A stretch of 64,000 nucleotides of DNA from assembly GCF_004331345.1 (NCBI RefSeq), contig NZ_SJJZ01000004.1:987476-1051475 (forward strand), given 5' to 3'. The translations under genes were made by a program, and so were the position numbers. Below are positions 1 to 8,056 of the stretch, piece by piece. Positions within the stretch are counted from its first letter, which is position 1. Every line of letters starts with the position of its first letter. Source of the DNA: Kribbella soli. GTDB lineage: Bacteria > Actinomycetota > Actinomycetes > Propionibacteriales > Kribbellaceae. Under the pieces are notes generated by a model, which saw nothing but the letters and a program-made list of their open reading frames with translations, made no database searches and was not told where the DNA came from.

Positions 1-1069
1 ACTGCGAGCTGTAGCTACCGGTGGCGTCCGCCTGCGACAGCAGAAGCAACCCGATGACGCTGAGCACCGCACCCGCGAGCTGAACCGTCCGCGTCCCGAA
101 CCGCTGCACCGACTGCGACGCGAGCACCGCGCCGACGATCGCCGCGCCGCCCATCGGCAGGAAGTGGATGCCGGCATCCAGCGCACTGTCCCCGCGAACC
201 TGCTGCAGGTAGATAGCAGTCAAGAAGAACATCGACAGGAATCCGGCACCGTTCAACGCAAGCGACGCGCCGGACACGCTCAACGCCCGGGACCGGAACA
301 ACCGCAACGGGACGAGCGGGGCGGACGACCGCCTCTCGACCAGGACGAAGGCCACCAGCAGGACAACACCCGCGGTCAGTACGCCGACGACCTCGAACGA
401 TCCCCATCCGGACGGCTCCGACCGCACCACGCCGTACACGACTGCCATCAGACCGGTCGTGGCGAGCACCGCCCCGAGGGTGTCGAAGGTACGGCGACCC
501 GTCGCGAGTCGTACGTCGGGGACGAACACCGGGATCAGCGCGATCAGTGCGAGCACGATCGGCACGTTCACGAAGAAGACCCACTGCCAGCTCAGCGAGT
601 CGACGAGTACGCCGCCTGCGACGACACCGAGCGTGCCGCCGAGGCCGGCCAGACCGCCCCAGACGCCCATCGCGATGTTGCGTTCGCGCCCATGGGCGAA
701 GGTCATGGTCAGGATCGCCAGCGCGGCCGGCGACAGCAGGGCACCCCCGAGGCCTTGGACGGCCCGGGCCCCGATCAGGAACTCGGGCGAGTTGGACAGC
801 CCCGCAATCAGCGAGGTGACGCCGAACAGCAGCAGGCCGCCGGTGAAGACCCGGCGCGGCCCGAGCAGGTCGGCCATCCGCCCGCCGAGCAGCAGGAAGC
901 CGCCGAAGAGCAACGTGTACGCGTTGATCACCCACTGCAGGGAGTCGGCGGAGAAGTTCAGGTCCGCCTGGATGTGGGGCAGCGCGACATTCACGATCGT
1001 CACGTCCAGCACCACGATGAACTGCGCGAGAGCCAGCACCGCCAGGGTGGCCCAGGGACTGCGTCGCAT
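1..1069 (-). CDS. MFS drug exporter, DHA2 (EmrB/QacA) type, 3' end cut by window edge
   Basis: This is a membrane transporter that probably expels a drug or toxic metabolite using the proton gradient. The N-terminus reads MRRSPWATLAVLALAQFIVV and continues with LDVTIVNVALP, the hallmark of helix 1 in DHA2 exporters. Further hydrophobic helices follow. About 356 residues are visible; the family usually has 450-520, so the C-terminus lies beyond the left edge. The ATG at 1069 has a GAGG ribosome site about 7 bases upstream. The gene is divergent from a TetR regulator, with palindromes between them, which points to regulation by that protein. The family is clear; the substrate is unknown. Confidence 0.88.
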   Translation of the reverse strand, partial: MRRSPWATLAVLALAQFIVVLDVTIVNVALPHIQADLNFSADSLQWVINAYTLLFGGFLLLGGRMADLLGPRRVFTGGLLLFGVTSLIAGLSNSPEFLIGARAVQGLGGALLSPAALAILTMTFAHGRERNIAMGVWGGLAGLGGTLGVVAGGVLVDSLSWQWVFFVNVPIVLALIALIPVFVPDVRLATGRRTFDTLGAVLATTGLMAVVYGVVRSEPSGWGSFEVVGVLTAGVVLLVAFVLVERRSSAPLVPLRLFRSRALSVSGASLALNGAGFLSMFFLTAIYLQQVRGDSALDAGIHFLPMGGAAIVGAVLASQSVQRFGTRTVQLAGAVLSVIGLLLLSQADATGSYSSQ

Positions 1070-1100
1070 CGCCGTACCTCATTCGGTAGCAAGGTTTGTC

Positions 1101-1155
1101 TACACCGTATGTATACGGCGTACGCTTACGCAGTAGACAGTAGGTCTACGGTGTA
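1101..1155. promoter_or_regulatory. Divergent promoter region with TetR-type operators
   Basis: Half-site TACACCGTAT (1101-1110) faces ATACGGCGTA (1113-1122) across a 2-bp centre, matching at 9 of 10 positions. A second palindrome, GTAGAC/GTCTAC, lies at 1133-1149. TACGGTGTA at 1147-1155 is the exact reverse complement of 1101-1109, so the half-site occurs at least three times. A TACACT box at 1154-1159, 7 bases before the GTG of the regulator, suggests a leaderless transcript. The presumed ligand of the sites is the adjacent TetR protein (inference). Confidence 0.6.
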
Positions 1156-1166
1156 CACTTGTCAAC

Positions 1167-1832
1167 GTGATCACCAAAGAGACCTCGCGCCGCCTCGATC
1201 CGGAGAAGGTCGTCGACACCGCGCTGACCATCGCCGACGACGAGGGACCGGCCGCGGTCTCGTTCCGGAAGCTGGCCGCGCAGCACGACGTCACACCGAT
1301 GGCGCTGTACCGGCACTTCAAGGACAAGAACGACCTGCTGGCGGCGCTGGGCGACCGCCTGCTCGCGGAGGTCGTACTCCCGGAGCCGACCGACGAGCCG
1401 TGGGACGTGCAGTTGCAGGCGCTGCTGGGCGCGTTCGTCACCGCGCTGCGCGCGCACCCGCGGCTGGCGGACATGACGCTGTCGCGGATCCTGGTCGCCG
1501 AGTCCGGACTCGAACTGGCCGAGCGGGCACTGGGGCTGCTGATCGAGGGCGGATTCTCCACCGACGACGCGGCCGAGGTCGGCCGGCAGTCGATCTGCTC
1601 GCTGATCGCGCTGGTCACCACCGACCCGATCGTCCGCGAGGTGAGCGACCCGGAGGCCCGTGAGGCGTCGCTGCGGCGGAAGCGAGCCTCGCTCGGCGCC
1701 CTGTCGCCCGAGCGCTACCCGCTGATCACGTCCGCAGCGGGCGCGCTGATCTGCCCGTCGTCCCGGGACCGGTACTACGACCTCGGCCTCGAGCTCGTCG
1801 TCGCCGGCATCCGCGGCGTAGCCAGAAGCTAG
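1167..1832 (+). CDS. TetR/AcrR-family transcriptional regulator
   Basis: A 221-residue one-component repressor. The N-terminal helix-turn-helix (about residues 10-57, containing VSFRKLAAQHDVTPMALYRH) is typical of TetR, including the MALYRHFKDKNDL recognition-helix segment. The rest is an all-helical ligand-binding domain of ordinary length. The GTG start at 1167 has no good Shine-Dalgarno; a -10-like TACACT just upstream suggests leaderless translation. The gene is divergent from the MFS exporter, so the simplest role is ligand-relieved repression of the exporter and of itself. The inducer cannot be read from sequence. Confidence 0.9.
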   Translation: MITKETSRRLDPEKVVDTALTIADDEGPAAVSFRKLAAQHDVTPMALYRHFKDKNDLLAALGDRLLAEVVLPEPTDEPWDVQLQALLGAFVTALRAHPRLADMTLSRILVAESGLELAERALGLLIEGGFSTDDAAEVGRQSICSLIALVTTDPIVREVSDPEAREASLRRKRASLGALSPERYPLITSAAGALICPSSRDRYYDLGLELVVAGIRGVARS

Positions 1833-1912
1833 GGCGTGTGCGGGCGGCGGAGGCGGCCGGAGAGGACTACGCTCCGAAACGGAGCGATACCACTCTCTAT
1901 GGAGGTACACCG

Positions 1913-2098
1913 ATGGCGGGGAAGTTCGAGCTGTACAAGGACAAGTCCGGCGAGTTCCGGTTTCGTCTGAAGGCCGGCAACGGCGAGGTGATCGCGACCA
2001 GCAGCGAGAGCTACACGACCAAGGCCGCGGCCGAGAACGGCATCGAGTCGATCAAGAAGAACGCGGCCGACGCGAAGGTCGACGACCAGACCGACTGA
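1913..2098 (+). CDS. YegP-family (DUF1508) small protein
   Basis: A 61-residue protein starting MAGKFELYKDKSGEFRFRLK and containing the GNGEVIATSSESYTTKAAAE motif that defines a single DUF1508/YegP repeat. YegP proteins are small alpha/beta proteins of unknown role, often with two repeats; this one has a single repeat plus an acidic tail. The ATG at 1913 was chosen over an upstream in-frame start because GGAGG (1901-1905) sits 7 bases before it. The gene is followed by a very strong hairpin terminator. Confidence 0.9.
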   Translation: MAGKFELYKDKSGEFRFRLKAGNGEVIATSSESYTTKAAAENGIESIKKNAADAKVDDQTD

Positions 2099-2142
2099 AA
2101 CCCCCTGCAATCCCCTGCAAACTCTGTAAACCCTGTAAAACA

Positions 2143-2180
2143 AGGAGGGTTTCTCCACGATCCTGTGGAGAAACCCTCCT
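2143..2180. terminator. Bidirectional hairpin terminator between convergent genes
   Basis: AGGAGGGTTTCTCCAC (2143-2158) pairs perfectly over 16 bp with 2165-2180 around the 6-nt loop GATCCT. It lies between the stops of the YegP gene and the convergent YCII gene and can serve both strands. Confidence 0.85.
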
Positions 2181-2188
2181 CGTTCGTC

Positions 2189-2551
2189 TCAGAGACCGTC
2201 CGCGAACTCGACCCCGCGGACCTCGACGCCGAGACCCTCGATCCCCGCGTCCGGGATCAGCGCGGCCAGCTCGCAGGCGCGCTCCCGGGACGCGACGTCG
2301 ACCAGGTAGTAGCCGCCGAGGAACTCCTTCGACTCCACGAACGGCCCGTCAGTGACGGCCGGGAGCCCGTCGCGGACCTTGACCACCGCGGAGTCGGCCG
2401 GCTGCTGCAGCGCGACCGTGCTGTGGAACTCGCCCGACGCCTTGATCGTGTCCATGAACTTCTGGTGCCCGCTGCCGATGGCCTGCTGCTCCTCCTCGGT
2501 CAGCGCGGCGAGCACGTCGGGGTTGATGTTCAGGACCAGTAGGTACTTCAC
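2189..2551 (-). CDS. YCII-related (DGPF) domain protein
   Basis: A 120-residue protein beginning MKYLLVLNINPDVLAALTEE, with the family signature LPAVTDGPFVESKEFLGGYYLV. YCII/DGPF proteins have a ferredoxin-like fold. In actinobacteria they are frequently paired with ECF sigma factors, but no such gene is next door here. The GTG at 2551 is preceded by AAGGAGA, which rules out longer frames reading through from the divergent dehydratase. No function is established for this subfamily. Confidence 0.88.
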   Translation of the reverse strand: MKYLLVLNINPDVLAALTEEEQQAIGSGHQKFMDTIKASGEFHSTVALQQPADSAVVKVRDGLPAVTDGPFVESKEFLGGYYLVDVASRERACELAALIPDAGIEGLGVEVRGVEFADGL

Positions 2552-2656
2552 GATGTCTCCTTCGCACGCGGCCCCCGTTGGTGGGCGCCTCTCATCCATC
2601 AGTACGGAGCGGGCCGGCGAACCTTGACATGCCTTCCGCACCGATAACGTCAGCCC

Positions 2657-3619
2657 ATGACCGTGCTGAGTCTCACAGATGTCCGGGCCGCCGCTGATCG
2701 CCTCGCCGGAGTCGCGCACCGTACGCCGGTCCTCACGTCGCGGACGCTCGACGAGCGCGTCGGCGCGCGGGTGTTCCTCAAGGCGGAGAACTTCCAGCGG
2801 ATCGGCGCCTTCAAGTTCCGCGGGGCGTACAACGCAGTCAGCCGCCTCACCCCGGAGCAGCTCGCAGCGGGCGTGGCGGCGTACTCGTCGGGCAATCACG
2901 CGCAGGCCGTCGCGCTGGCGGCACGGCTCGCCGGGACGTCGGCGGTGATCCTGATGCCGGAGGACGCCCCGCCGACGAAGCTGGCCGCGACCCGCGGGTA
3001 CGGCGCCGAGGTGGTGACGTACGACCGGTACACGCAGGACCGGACCGCGCTGGCTCAGGAGTTGGCGACCGAGCGCGGGCGGACGTTGATCCCGCCGTAC
3101 GACCACCCCGACGTGATGGCCGGGCAGGGAACCGTGGCGCTCGAGCTGATCGAGGAGGTCGGGCACCTGGGCGCGCTGCTCGTCCCGGTCGGCGGCGGCG
3201 GGCTGATGGCCGGTTGTGCGACCGCGGCGACGATGATCTCGCCCGGGATCCGGATGATCGGTGTCGAGCCGGCCGCGGGTGACGACCACGCCCGGTCGCT
3301 GGCGGCGGGCGAGCGGGTGGAGATCGCCATACCGCGGACGATCGCGGACGGGCAGGCGATCTCGACGCCGGGCGAGCTCACGTTCGCGGTGAACCAGCGG
3401 CTGGTGGAGTCGTTCGAGCTGGTCAGCGACGCGGAGATCCTGGAGGCGATGGCGTTCGCGTTCGAGCGGCTGAAGATCGTGCTGGAGCCGAGTGGGGCGA
3501 GTGCGCTGGCCGCGTTGCTGGCCGGACGGATCCACGGGCTGCCGGAGCGCGTCGGAGTGGTGCTGTCAGGCGGGAATGTGGGGCTGGAGCGCTTCCACGA
3601 GCTGCTCGGAAATAGCTGA
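2657..3619 (+). CDS. PLP-dependent threonine/serine dehydratase (serine racemase-like)
   Basis: A fold-type II PLP enzyme of 320 residues that probably deaminates L-threonine or L-serine to the 2-oxo acid, or racemises serine. The Schiff-base lysine is in FKFRGAYN (about K53), the SSGNHAQ loop is at about 78-84, the phosphate-binding glycine loop is GGGGL (about 179-183), and the C-terminal SGGN is near 303. It lacks the C-terminal ACT domain of biosynthetic IlvA, so it resembles catabolic dehydratases and threo-3-hydroxyaspartate dehydratase. It is divergent from the YCII gene and monocistronic. The exact substrate is uncertain. Confidence 0.88.
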   Translation: MTVLSLTDVRAAADRLAGVAHRTPVLTSRTLDERVGARVFLKAENFQRIGAFKFRGAYNAVSRLTPEQLAAGVAAYSSGNHAQAVALAARLAGTSAVILMPEDAPPTKLAATRGYGAEVVTYDRYTQDRTALAQELATERGRTLIPPYDHPDVMAGQGTVALELIEEVGHLGALLVPVGGGGLMAGCATAATMISPGIRMIGVEPAAGDDHARSLAAGERVEIAIPRTIADGQAISTPGELTFAVNQRLVESFELVSDAEILEAMAFAFERLKIVLEPSGASALAALLAGRIHGLPERVGVVLSGGNVGLERFHELLGNS

Positions 3620-3751
3620 AGACGCAAGAACTTTAGGGTGCCCTGACCACCCTCTGTGCCCGTTGTCACAGAAAGCTACCGCAGAATGTGACCGAGGCCA
3701 CATGGGAGCGCTCATTTGCCGCCTCAGCCCCGCTCAGACGCGCTCAGGACA

Positions 3752-3767
3752 CCTGGTGTTCACCAGG
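3752..3767 (+). other. Small hairpin in the leader region upstream of the riboswitch
   Basis: CCTGGTG and CACCAGG pair around a TT turn. This lies in the 3620-3830 stretch, which otherwise shows no gene. A weaker 6-bp hairpin at 3635-3653 follows the dehydratase stop and could help termination, but it lacks a T-run. Confidence 0.35.
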
Positions 3768-3830
3768 ACTCACTGACCCGTCAGGAGCCCCCTCAGGGCC
3801 TTTTGGGAGCGACTCTGTGGATCTAAGGGT

Positions 3831-3858
3831 TTGCGTCGTGATCGTTCTGTTATACAGT
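3831..3858 (+). promoter_or_regulatory. Candidate promoter for the riboswitch-controlled wall hydrolase
   Basis: TTGCGT (3831-3836) and TACAGT (3853-3858) are spaced by 16 bases. They would place the transcript start just before the structured leader that begins near 3865. Assigned by pattern only. Confidence 0.45.
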
Positions 3859-3864
3859 CGTCGG

Positions 3865-4076
3865 CGGTTCGGTAAACAACACGAACCGCACACGGGTCAA
3901 CGCCGAGCCCTGCCAGGGCCCATGTGCTCCCCTCGAACTACATGGCAGGGGTGGGGGACCCATGAAGTTGGGTCTCGACCGTGAGTGGCCGAGACCCTGG
4001 GGTGAAGTCCGCGGGAGCGGACCGGGCTATGAATCCCAGCCCGAACCCGACAGCTAACTTCACAGGCGTCGGGAGA
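3865..4076 (+). promoter_or_regulatory. Cyclic di-AMP (ydaO/yuaA-type) riboswitch
   Basis: The leader carries the actinobacterial ydaO signature: GGGGTGAAGTCCGC followed by a GCGGAC hairpin (4007-4022), then GGGCT...AGCCC (4024-4042), then AACCCGACAGCTAACTTCAC with AGGCGTCGGGAG. A further 8-bp stem pairs 3970-3977 with 3990-3997. The last stem, CCCGAC/GTCGGG, overlaps the GGGAG ribosome site of the downstream gene, which would allow control of translation. This class is known upstream of cell-wall hydrolase genes in actinobacteria, exactly as here. The 5' boundary is approximate. Confidence 0.82.
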
Positions 4077-4081
4077 CAACC

Positions 4082-4942
4082 ATGCCCGTCACTGCCCGAC
4101 GGACGTCGCTTCTGCGCGCCGTCAGCCAGACCGCTGAATCCAGTACGAACCGGCCTACCGGCCGGACTCTGGCGAAGCACCGTAGGTCCACCACCCGTCC
4201 TGGGACTCCCCGGGCTGCAGCCGCCGTTCTGACGGTCGGCCTGGCGGTAGGCGGTGGAGCCGCTCTCACCGTCAGCACCACCCCCGCTGCCTCCGCGGCA
4301 ACCACCTCCGCCACCGCGACGACGACGCCGCGGGGATACTGGAGCATCCCGAGCAAGCCGCTGCTCCGGTTCCGCGACCGCGGCCCGACCGTGAAGTACG
4401 TCCAGAGGGCCCTGCACCTGGGTCCGGACGGCTACTTCGGCACCAGCACCGTCCGGGTCCTGAAGAAGTTCCAGACCTCCTGGGGTCTGAAGGCCACCGG
4501 CTACATGGACAAGAAGACCTGGGGCCGGCTGACCTGGGCCGCGAAGCACAAGGTGCTCTACGGCAAGTACGGCGCCAGCAGCGGCACCACCACGTTCCGC
4601 GCCAAGGTGCTCCGCGAGGCGGCCAAGCTCAAGGGCACGCCGTACCGCTACGGCGGCACGACGACCCGCGGCTTCGACTGCTCCGGCTACACCGGCTTCG
4701 TGTACAAGAAGGCCGGTAAGAAGCTGCCGCGCACGTCGCGCCAGCAGTACAGCGCGACCAAGCACATCAGCCGCAAGACCGCCAAGCCGGGTGACCTCGT
4801 GTTCTTCCGCAACGGTGGCGGCGGTGTGTACCACGTCGGCATCTACGCCGGCGGGAACATGCTGTGGCACGCCTCGAAGCCGGGCACCCCAGTCCGGAAG
4901 GCGAAGATCTGGACCAGCAGCGTGGCCTTCGGCCGCGTCTGA
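4082..4942 (+). CDS. Secreted NlpC/P60 peptidoglycan hydrolase with PG-binding domain
   Basis: A 286-residue exported cell-wall endopeptidase that probably cuts D-Glu/DAP-type stem-peptide bonds. Order: basic N-terminus, hydrophobic signal segment (about 45-70, ending near AASAA), a PG_binding_1-like repeat (about 95-150, with LRFRDRGPTVKYVQRAL and PDGYFGTSTVRVLKKFQ), then the NlpC/P60 domain. Catalytic residues are Cys200 in FDCSGY, His251 in YHVGIYAG and His263 in WHASKPG. The ATG at 4082 has GGGAG 6 bases upstream, lying inside the last riboswitch stem. Expression is therefore likely tied to c-di-AMP and wall or osmotic status. Confidence 0.92.
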   Translation: MPVTARRTSLLRAVSQTAESSTNRPTGRTLAKHRRSTTRPGTPRAAAAVLTVGLAVGGGAALTVSTTPAASAATTSATATTTPRGYWSIPSKPLLRFRDRGPTVKYVQRALHLGPDGYFGTSTVRVLKKFQTSWGLKATGYMDKKTWGRLTWAAKHKVLYGKYGASSGTTTFRAKVLREAAKLKGTPYRYGGTTTRGFDCSGYTGFVYKKAGKKLPRTSRQQYSATKHISRKTAKPGDLVFFRNGGGGVYHVGIYAGGNMLWHASKPGTPVRKAKIWTSSVAFGRV

Positions 4943-5023
4943 GTCCTGACCGGCCGGCGTCCTTCCCCCCATTGGGCGCCGCCGGTCGTCAGCGTCCTAT
5001 CCCCCCAGGCACGCTGACTTGTG

Positions 5024-5073
5024 AAACCGGCCCGAACCGTCGCCCCCACCCCTCCGACGGATCGGGCCGGTTT
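5024..5073 (+). terminator. Rho-independent terminator after the NlpC/P60 gene
   Basis: AAACCGGCCCGA (5024-5035) pairs perfectly with 5062-5073. A second stem CCGTCG/CGACGG (5037-5060) is nested inside, and the sequence continues into CCTTTT. It also separates this gene from the convergent response regulator. Confidence 0.85.
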
Positions 5074-5100
5074 CCTTTTGCCGTCTTCCTTGTGACGGGT

Positions 5101-5757
5101 TCAGTCGTCGAGGAGGCCGGCTTCGTAGGCCAGGATCGCGACCTGGACGCGGTTGGTCGCGTCGAGCTTCACCAAGGCGCGGGAGACGTGCGCCTTCACG
5201 GTGGCCTCGCTCATGAAGAGCTTCCGGCCGATGTCGGCGTTCTGCAGACCGCGGCCGACCGCGACCAGCACCTCCCGCTCGCGCTCGGTCAGCTTGTTGA
5301 TCCGCTCCTGCGCGGCCCGCTTCCGGTCAGCGCGTGGATCCCCCGCGAAGTGCCCGATCAGCCGTCGCGTCACCGCCGGCGACAGCATCGCATCCCCGGC
5401 CGCCACCACCTTGATCGCCTGCACCAGCTCCCGCGGCGGCGTGTCCTTGAGCAGGAACCCGCTGGCCCCGGCCTGCAACGCACGGAACACGTAGTCGTCG
5501 AGGTCGAACGTCGTCAGTACGACGATCTTCGGTGGGTCCGGCAGCGCCTGCACCTCCCGGGTGGCGGCCAGCCCGTCCAGCCGCGGCATCCGGATGTCCA
5601 TCAGCACCACGTCCGGCCGGTGCTCCTTCACCATCCTCGCCGCGTCCGCGCCGTCCTCTGCCTCAGCGACCACCTCGAGCTCGTCGTCGGACTCGAGGAT
5701 CATCTTCAGCCCGGCCCGCACCAGTGCCTCGTCGTCCACGATCAACAGCCGAGTCAT
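5101..5757 (-). CDS. NarL/FixJ-family response regulator
   Basis: A 218-residue regulator. The receiver domain (1-120) has the acidic pair at D8/D9, the phosphoacceptor Asp54 in VVLMDIRMP and the conserved Lys104. A LuxR-type helix-turn-helix (about 150-215) contains KLTEREREVLVAVGRGLQNADI and MSEATVKAHVSRALVKL. It overlaps the upstream histidine kinase gene by 4 bp (ATGA), so the two are translationally coupled and form a cognate pair. The divergent ABC exporter is the nearest plausible target (inference). Confidence 0.93.
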   Translation of the reverse strand: MTRLLIVDDEALVRAGLKMILESDDELEVVAEAEDGADAARMVKEHRPDVVLMDIRMPRLDGLAATREVQALPDPPKIVVLTTFDLDDYVFRALQAGASGFLLKDTPPRELVQAIKVVAAGDAMLSPAVTRRLIGHFAGDPRADRKRAAQERINKLTEREREVLVAVGRGLQNADIGRKLFMSEATVKAHVSRALVKLDATNRVQVAILAYEAGLLDD

Positions 5758-6986
5758 CGCTCTCCTTCTTCTCCGTGCGATACCGCGTCTCCGTGCAGGG
5801 CCTCGACCTGGTCAGGCAGCAGCGGGTCGGACGGCTCGCGGCTGTCCGCCCACGGCAGCCAGGCTTCCACCCGCCAGCCGCCTTCCGTCGTCGGTCCGGT
5901 CCAGAGCCGGCCGCCGACCAGCTGCACCCGCTCCCGCAGACCGACCAGACCGGCACCGGCACCAGGCAGCAGTGAACCAGCAGCGACCGGCCGGACGTTC
6001 GTCACCCTGACCGTCACGCCTTCACCACGTGCGCCATGGACCTGTACGTCGGTCGCGGCGCTGCGCGCATGTTTGTGCACATTGGTCAGCGACTCCTGCA
6101 CCAAGCGATAGACGGTCCGCCCGACAGAAACCGGTACGTCGTCCGGCAGCGCGACGTCGTACCCCACGGCAACTCCGGCGTCTCGCGAGGCCATGATGAG
6201 CCGCTCGAGGTCCGAGGCCTTCGGAACGGGTGTCAGGTCCGCCCCGTCCACGCTGATGTCGGACCGCAGTACGCCGAGGACCTCGCGGAGGTCCTCCATC
6301 GCCTGCCGCGCGGTCTCGCGGATCAACCTGGCCGAGCCCTCGACCTTGTCGGGGCCGACGGACGGGTTCACCTCGAGACCGCCCGCGTGCAGCGCGATCA
6401 GCGAGACCTTGTGCGCGAGGACGTCGTGCATCTCCTGCGCGATCCGGGCGCGCTCGCCCAGGCGGGCCTGCTCGCTGCGCAGTTCGCGTTCGGCCTCGGC
6501 GCGCTCGGCGCGGTCCCGCAGCGACGCCATCAGGTCGCGGCGTGCACCGATGTACGCGCCGATCGCGATCCAGGTGCCGACCAGGAACGGTCCGGTGAAG
6601 ATCGACACCCAGATCTGGTTCTGGGTGCCCCAGCTGTTCAGCACGTAGGCGGCATACGCGGCCAGGCCGAGGATCGCGAGTGCGATGTCGCGGCGGCGGA
6701 TCGCCAGCGTCAGCAGGGCGAGACCCATCGGGACAAAGATCGACCCGGTGAGCATCGCGAGCACGGCGATCGCGGTGACGGTCACCGGGAACCGCCGGCG
6801 CCAGAGCAGCGCGACCGAGGCGACGATGCCGGCGCCCAGCACGTACCAGTCCCTGGGGCTCCAGCCGCCGGCACCGGACGCCGCCTGCAGGACGATCGTC
6901 AGCAGGCTGAAGCCGACGAACAGGATGTCGCGCAGGCGCGGGGCATGCCTGAACCACCAGGCGTACCACCGGCGCAACCGTCGCAT
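5754..6986 (-). CDS. Membrane sensor histidine kinase (HisKA_3 type)
   Basis: A 410-residue kinase for the adjacent NarL-type regulator. The N-terminal half has about five hydrophobic segments between residues 20 and 150 and no sizeable extracytoplasmic loop, so it may sense a membrane-embedded or intracellular cue. The phospho-accepting His187 is in ARIAQEMHDVLAHKVSLIA. The ATPase part has VYRLVQESLTNVHKHA (N box) and GLVGLRERVQLVGGRL (G box). Kinases of this architecture often sit next to ABC exporters in actinobacteria and respond to antimicrobial agents or membrane stress. That fits the divergent ABC pair but remains inference. Confidence 0.92.
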   Translation of the reverse strand: MRRLRRWYAWWFRHAPRLRDILFVGFSLLTIVLQAASGAGGWSPRDWYVLGAGIVASVALLWRRRFPVTVTAIAVLAMLTGSIFVPMGLALLTLAIRRRDIALAILGLAAYAAYVLNSWGTQNQIWVSIFTGPFLVGTWIAIGAYIGARRDLMASLRDRAERAEAERELRSEQARLGERARIAQEMHDVLAHKVSLIALHAGGLEVNPSVGPDKVEGSARLIRETARQAMEDLREVLGVLRSDISVDGADLTPVPKASDLERLIMASRDAGVAVGYDVALPDDVPVSVGRTVYRLVQESLTNVHKHARSAATDVQVHGARGEGVTVRVTNVRPVAAGSLLPGAGAGLVGLRERVQLVGGRLWTGPTTEGGWRVEAWLPWADSREPSDPLLPDQVEALHGDAVSHGEEGER

Positions 6987-7128
6987 TCCGTCACTGTAGT
7001 TCGATGGTCGACGCGATCACGTCCCCCTTCCGGGTGGGTTCCGTAGCCGATCGGACAACTTTCGTAGGGGGTCACAGCAGCCGCTCGTCCGATGTGCGAC
7101 GGGGGTCGGTGACGGTTGACTCGATGTC

Positions 7129-8028
7129 ATGATCACCGTCGAGAACCTGACCAAGCGCTACGGCAGCACCACGGCTGTCCAGGACGTGTCGTTCACCGTT
7201 CAGCCCGGCAGCATCACCGGCTTCCTCGGCCCGAACGGCGCCGGCAAGTCCACCACGCTGCGGATGCTCACCGGGCTGACGCCGCCGACGTCCGGCACCG
7301 CCTCCATCACCGGCAAGCGGTATGTCGACCTGCCGAACCCGGGCCGTGTCGTCGGGGTCATGCTGGACGCCGCCGCGCAGCACCCGGGCCGCACCGGCCG
7401 CGAGACGTTGCTGCTGAACGCGAGCCTGCTCGGCGTGCCGAAGACGCGCGCCGACGAGATGCTCGAGGCGGTCGGACTCAGCCACGCCGCGAAGCGCCGC
7501 GTCGGTCAGTACTCGCTCGGTATGCGGCAGCGGCTCGGTATCGCCAGCGCGCTGCTCGGCGATCCCGCCGTACTGATCCTCGACGAGCCCGCGAACGGGA
7601 TGGACCCGGAAGGCATCCGCTGGATGCGTGGCCTGCTGCAGGACTTCGCGTCCCGCGGCGGCACGGTGATCCTGTCCAGCCATCTGCTCGGTGAGGTGCA
7701 GGCGACCGTCGACCGGCTGGTCGTCATCGGCGGCGGCCGGATCGTCGCCAACGGCTCGCTGGAGGAGCTGCTGGCCGGTTCCGGCACGCTCGTCCGCGGC
7801 CTCGACCCGATCGGCCTGAACGAGGCCCTGACCGCTGCCGGCCTGAACCTCGAGCCGCTGCACGACGGCGCGCTGCGCGTCGACGCCACCGCCGAGCAGG
7901 TCGGGCGGGTCGCCGCCGCTTCCGGTCAGATCCTTCTCGAACTCCGCCAGAGCGACGGCGCCGGCCTGGAGGACCTGTTCTTCCAGCTGACAGCTCAACC
8001 GTCACAGCCCGTTGCCGCAGCCGCCTGA
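7129..8028 (+). CDS. ABC transporter ATP-binding protein (drug/bacitracin-exporter type)
   Basis: A 299-residue ATPase subunit. Walker A is GPNGAGKST (residues 34-42), the signature motif is YSLGMRQRLGIA and Walker B is VLILDEPANGMDP, followed by the H-loop LSSHLLGE. A C-terminal extension of about 80 residues is typical of CcmA/BcrA-like exporters. It acts with the membrane subunit encoded 28 bp downstream. There is no clear Shine-Dalgarno before the ATG, but the start MITVENLTKRYG is canonical. It is divergent from the two-component pair 5101-6986. Confidence 0.93.
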   Translation: MITVENLTKRYGSTTAVQDVSFTVQPGSITGFLGPNGAGKSTTLRMLTGLTPPTSGTASITGKRYVDLPNPGRVVGVMLDAAAQHPGRTGRETLLLNASLLGVPKTRADEMLEAVGLSHAAKRRVGQYSLGMRQRLGIASALLGDPAVLILDEPANGMDPEGIRWMRGLLQDFASRGGTVILSSHLLGEVQATVDRLVVIGGGRIVANGSLEELLAGSGTLVRGLDPIGLNEALTAAGLNLEPLHDGALRVDATAEQVGRVAAASGQILLELRQSDGAGLEDLFFQLTAQPSQPVAAAA

Positions 8029-8056
8029 TCACCTCGAACTTTCTCTGGAGACTTCT

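Noticed and set aside
164..1663. A 499-codon plus-strand frame across the exporter and TetR gene
   Set aside because: It lies opposite the exporter and out of frame with TetR. Its Arg/Pro/Gly-rich product is typical of shadow frames in GC-rich DNA.
2189..3535. A 448-codon version of the YCII protein
   Set aside because: The upstream part is antisense to the dehydratase. The GTG at 2551 has a clear AAGGAGA and the family N-terminus follows directly.
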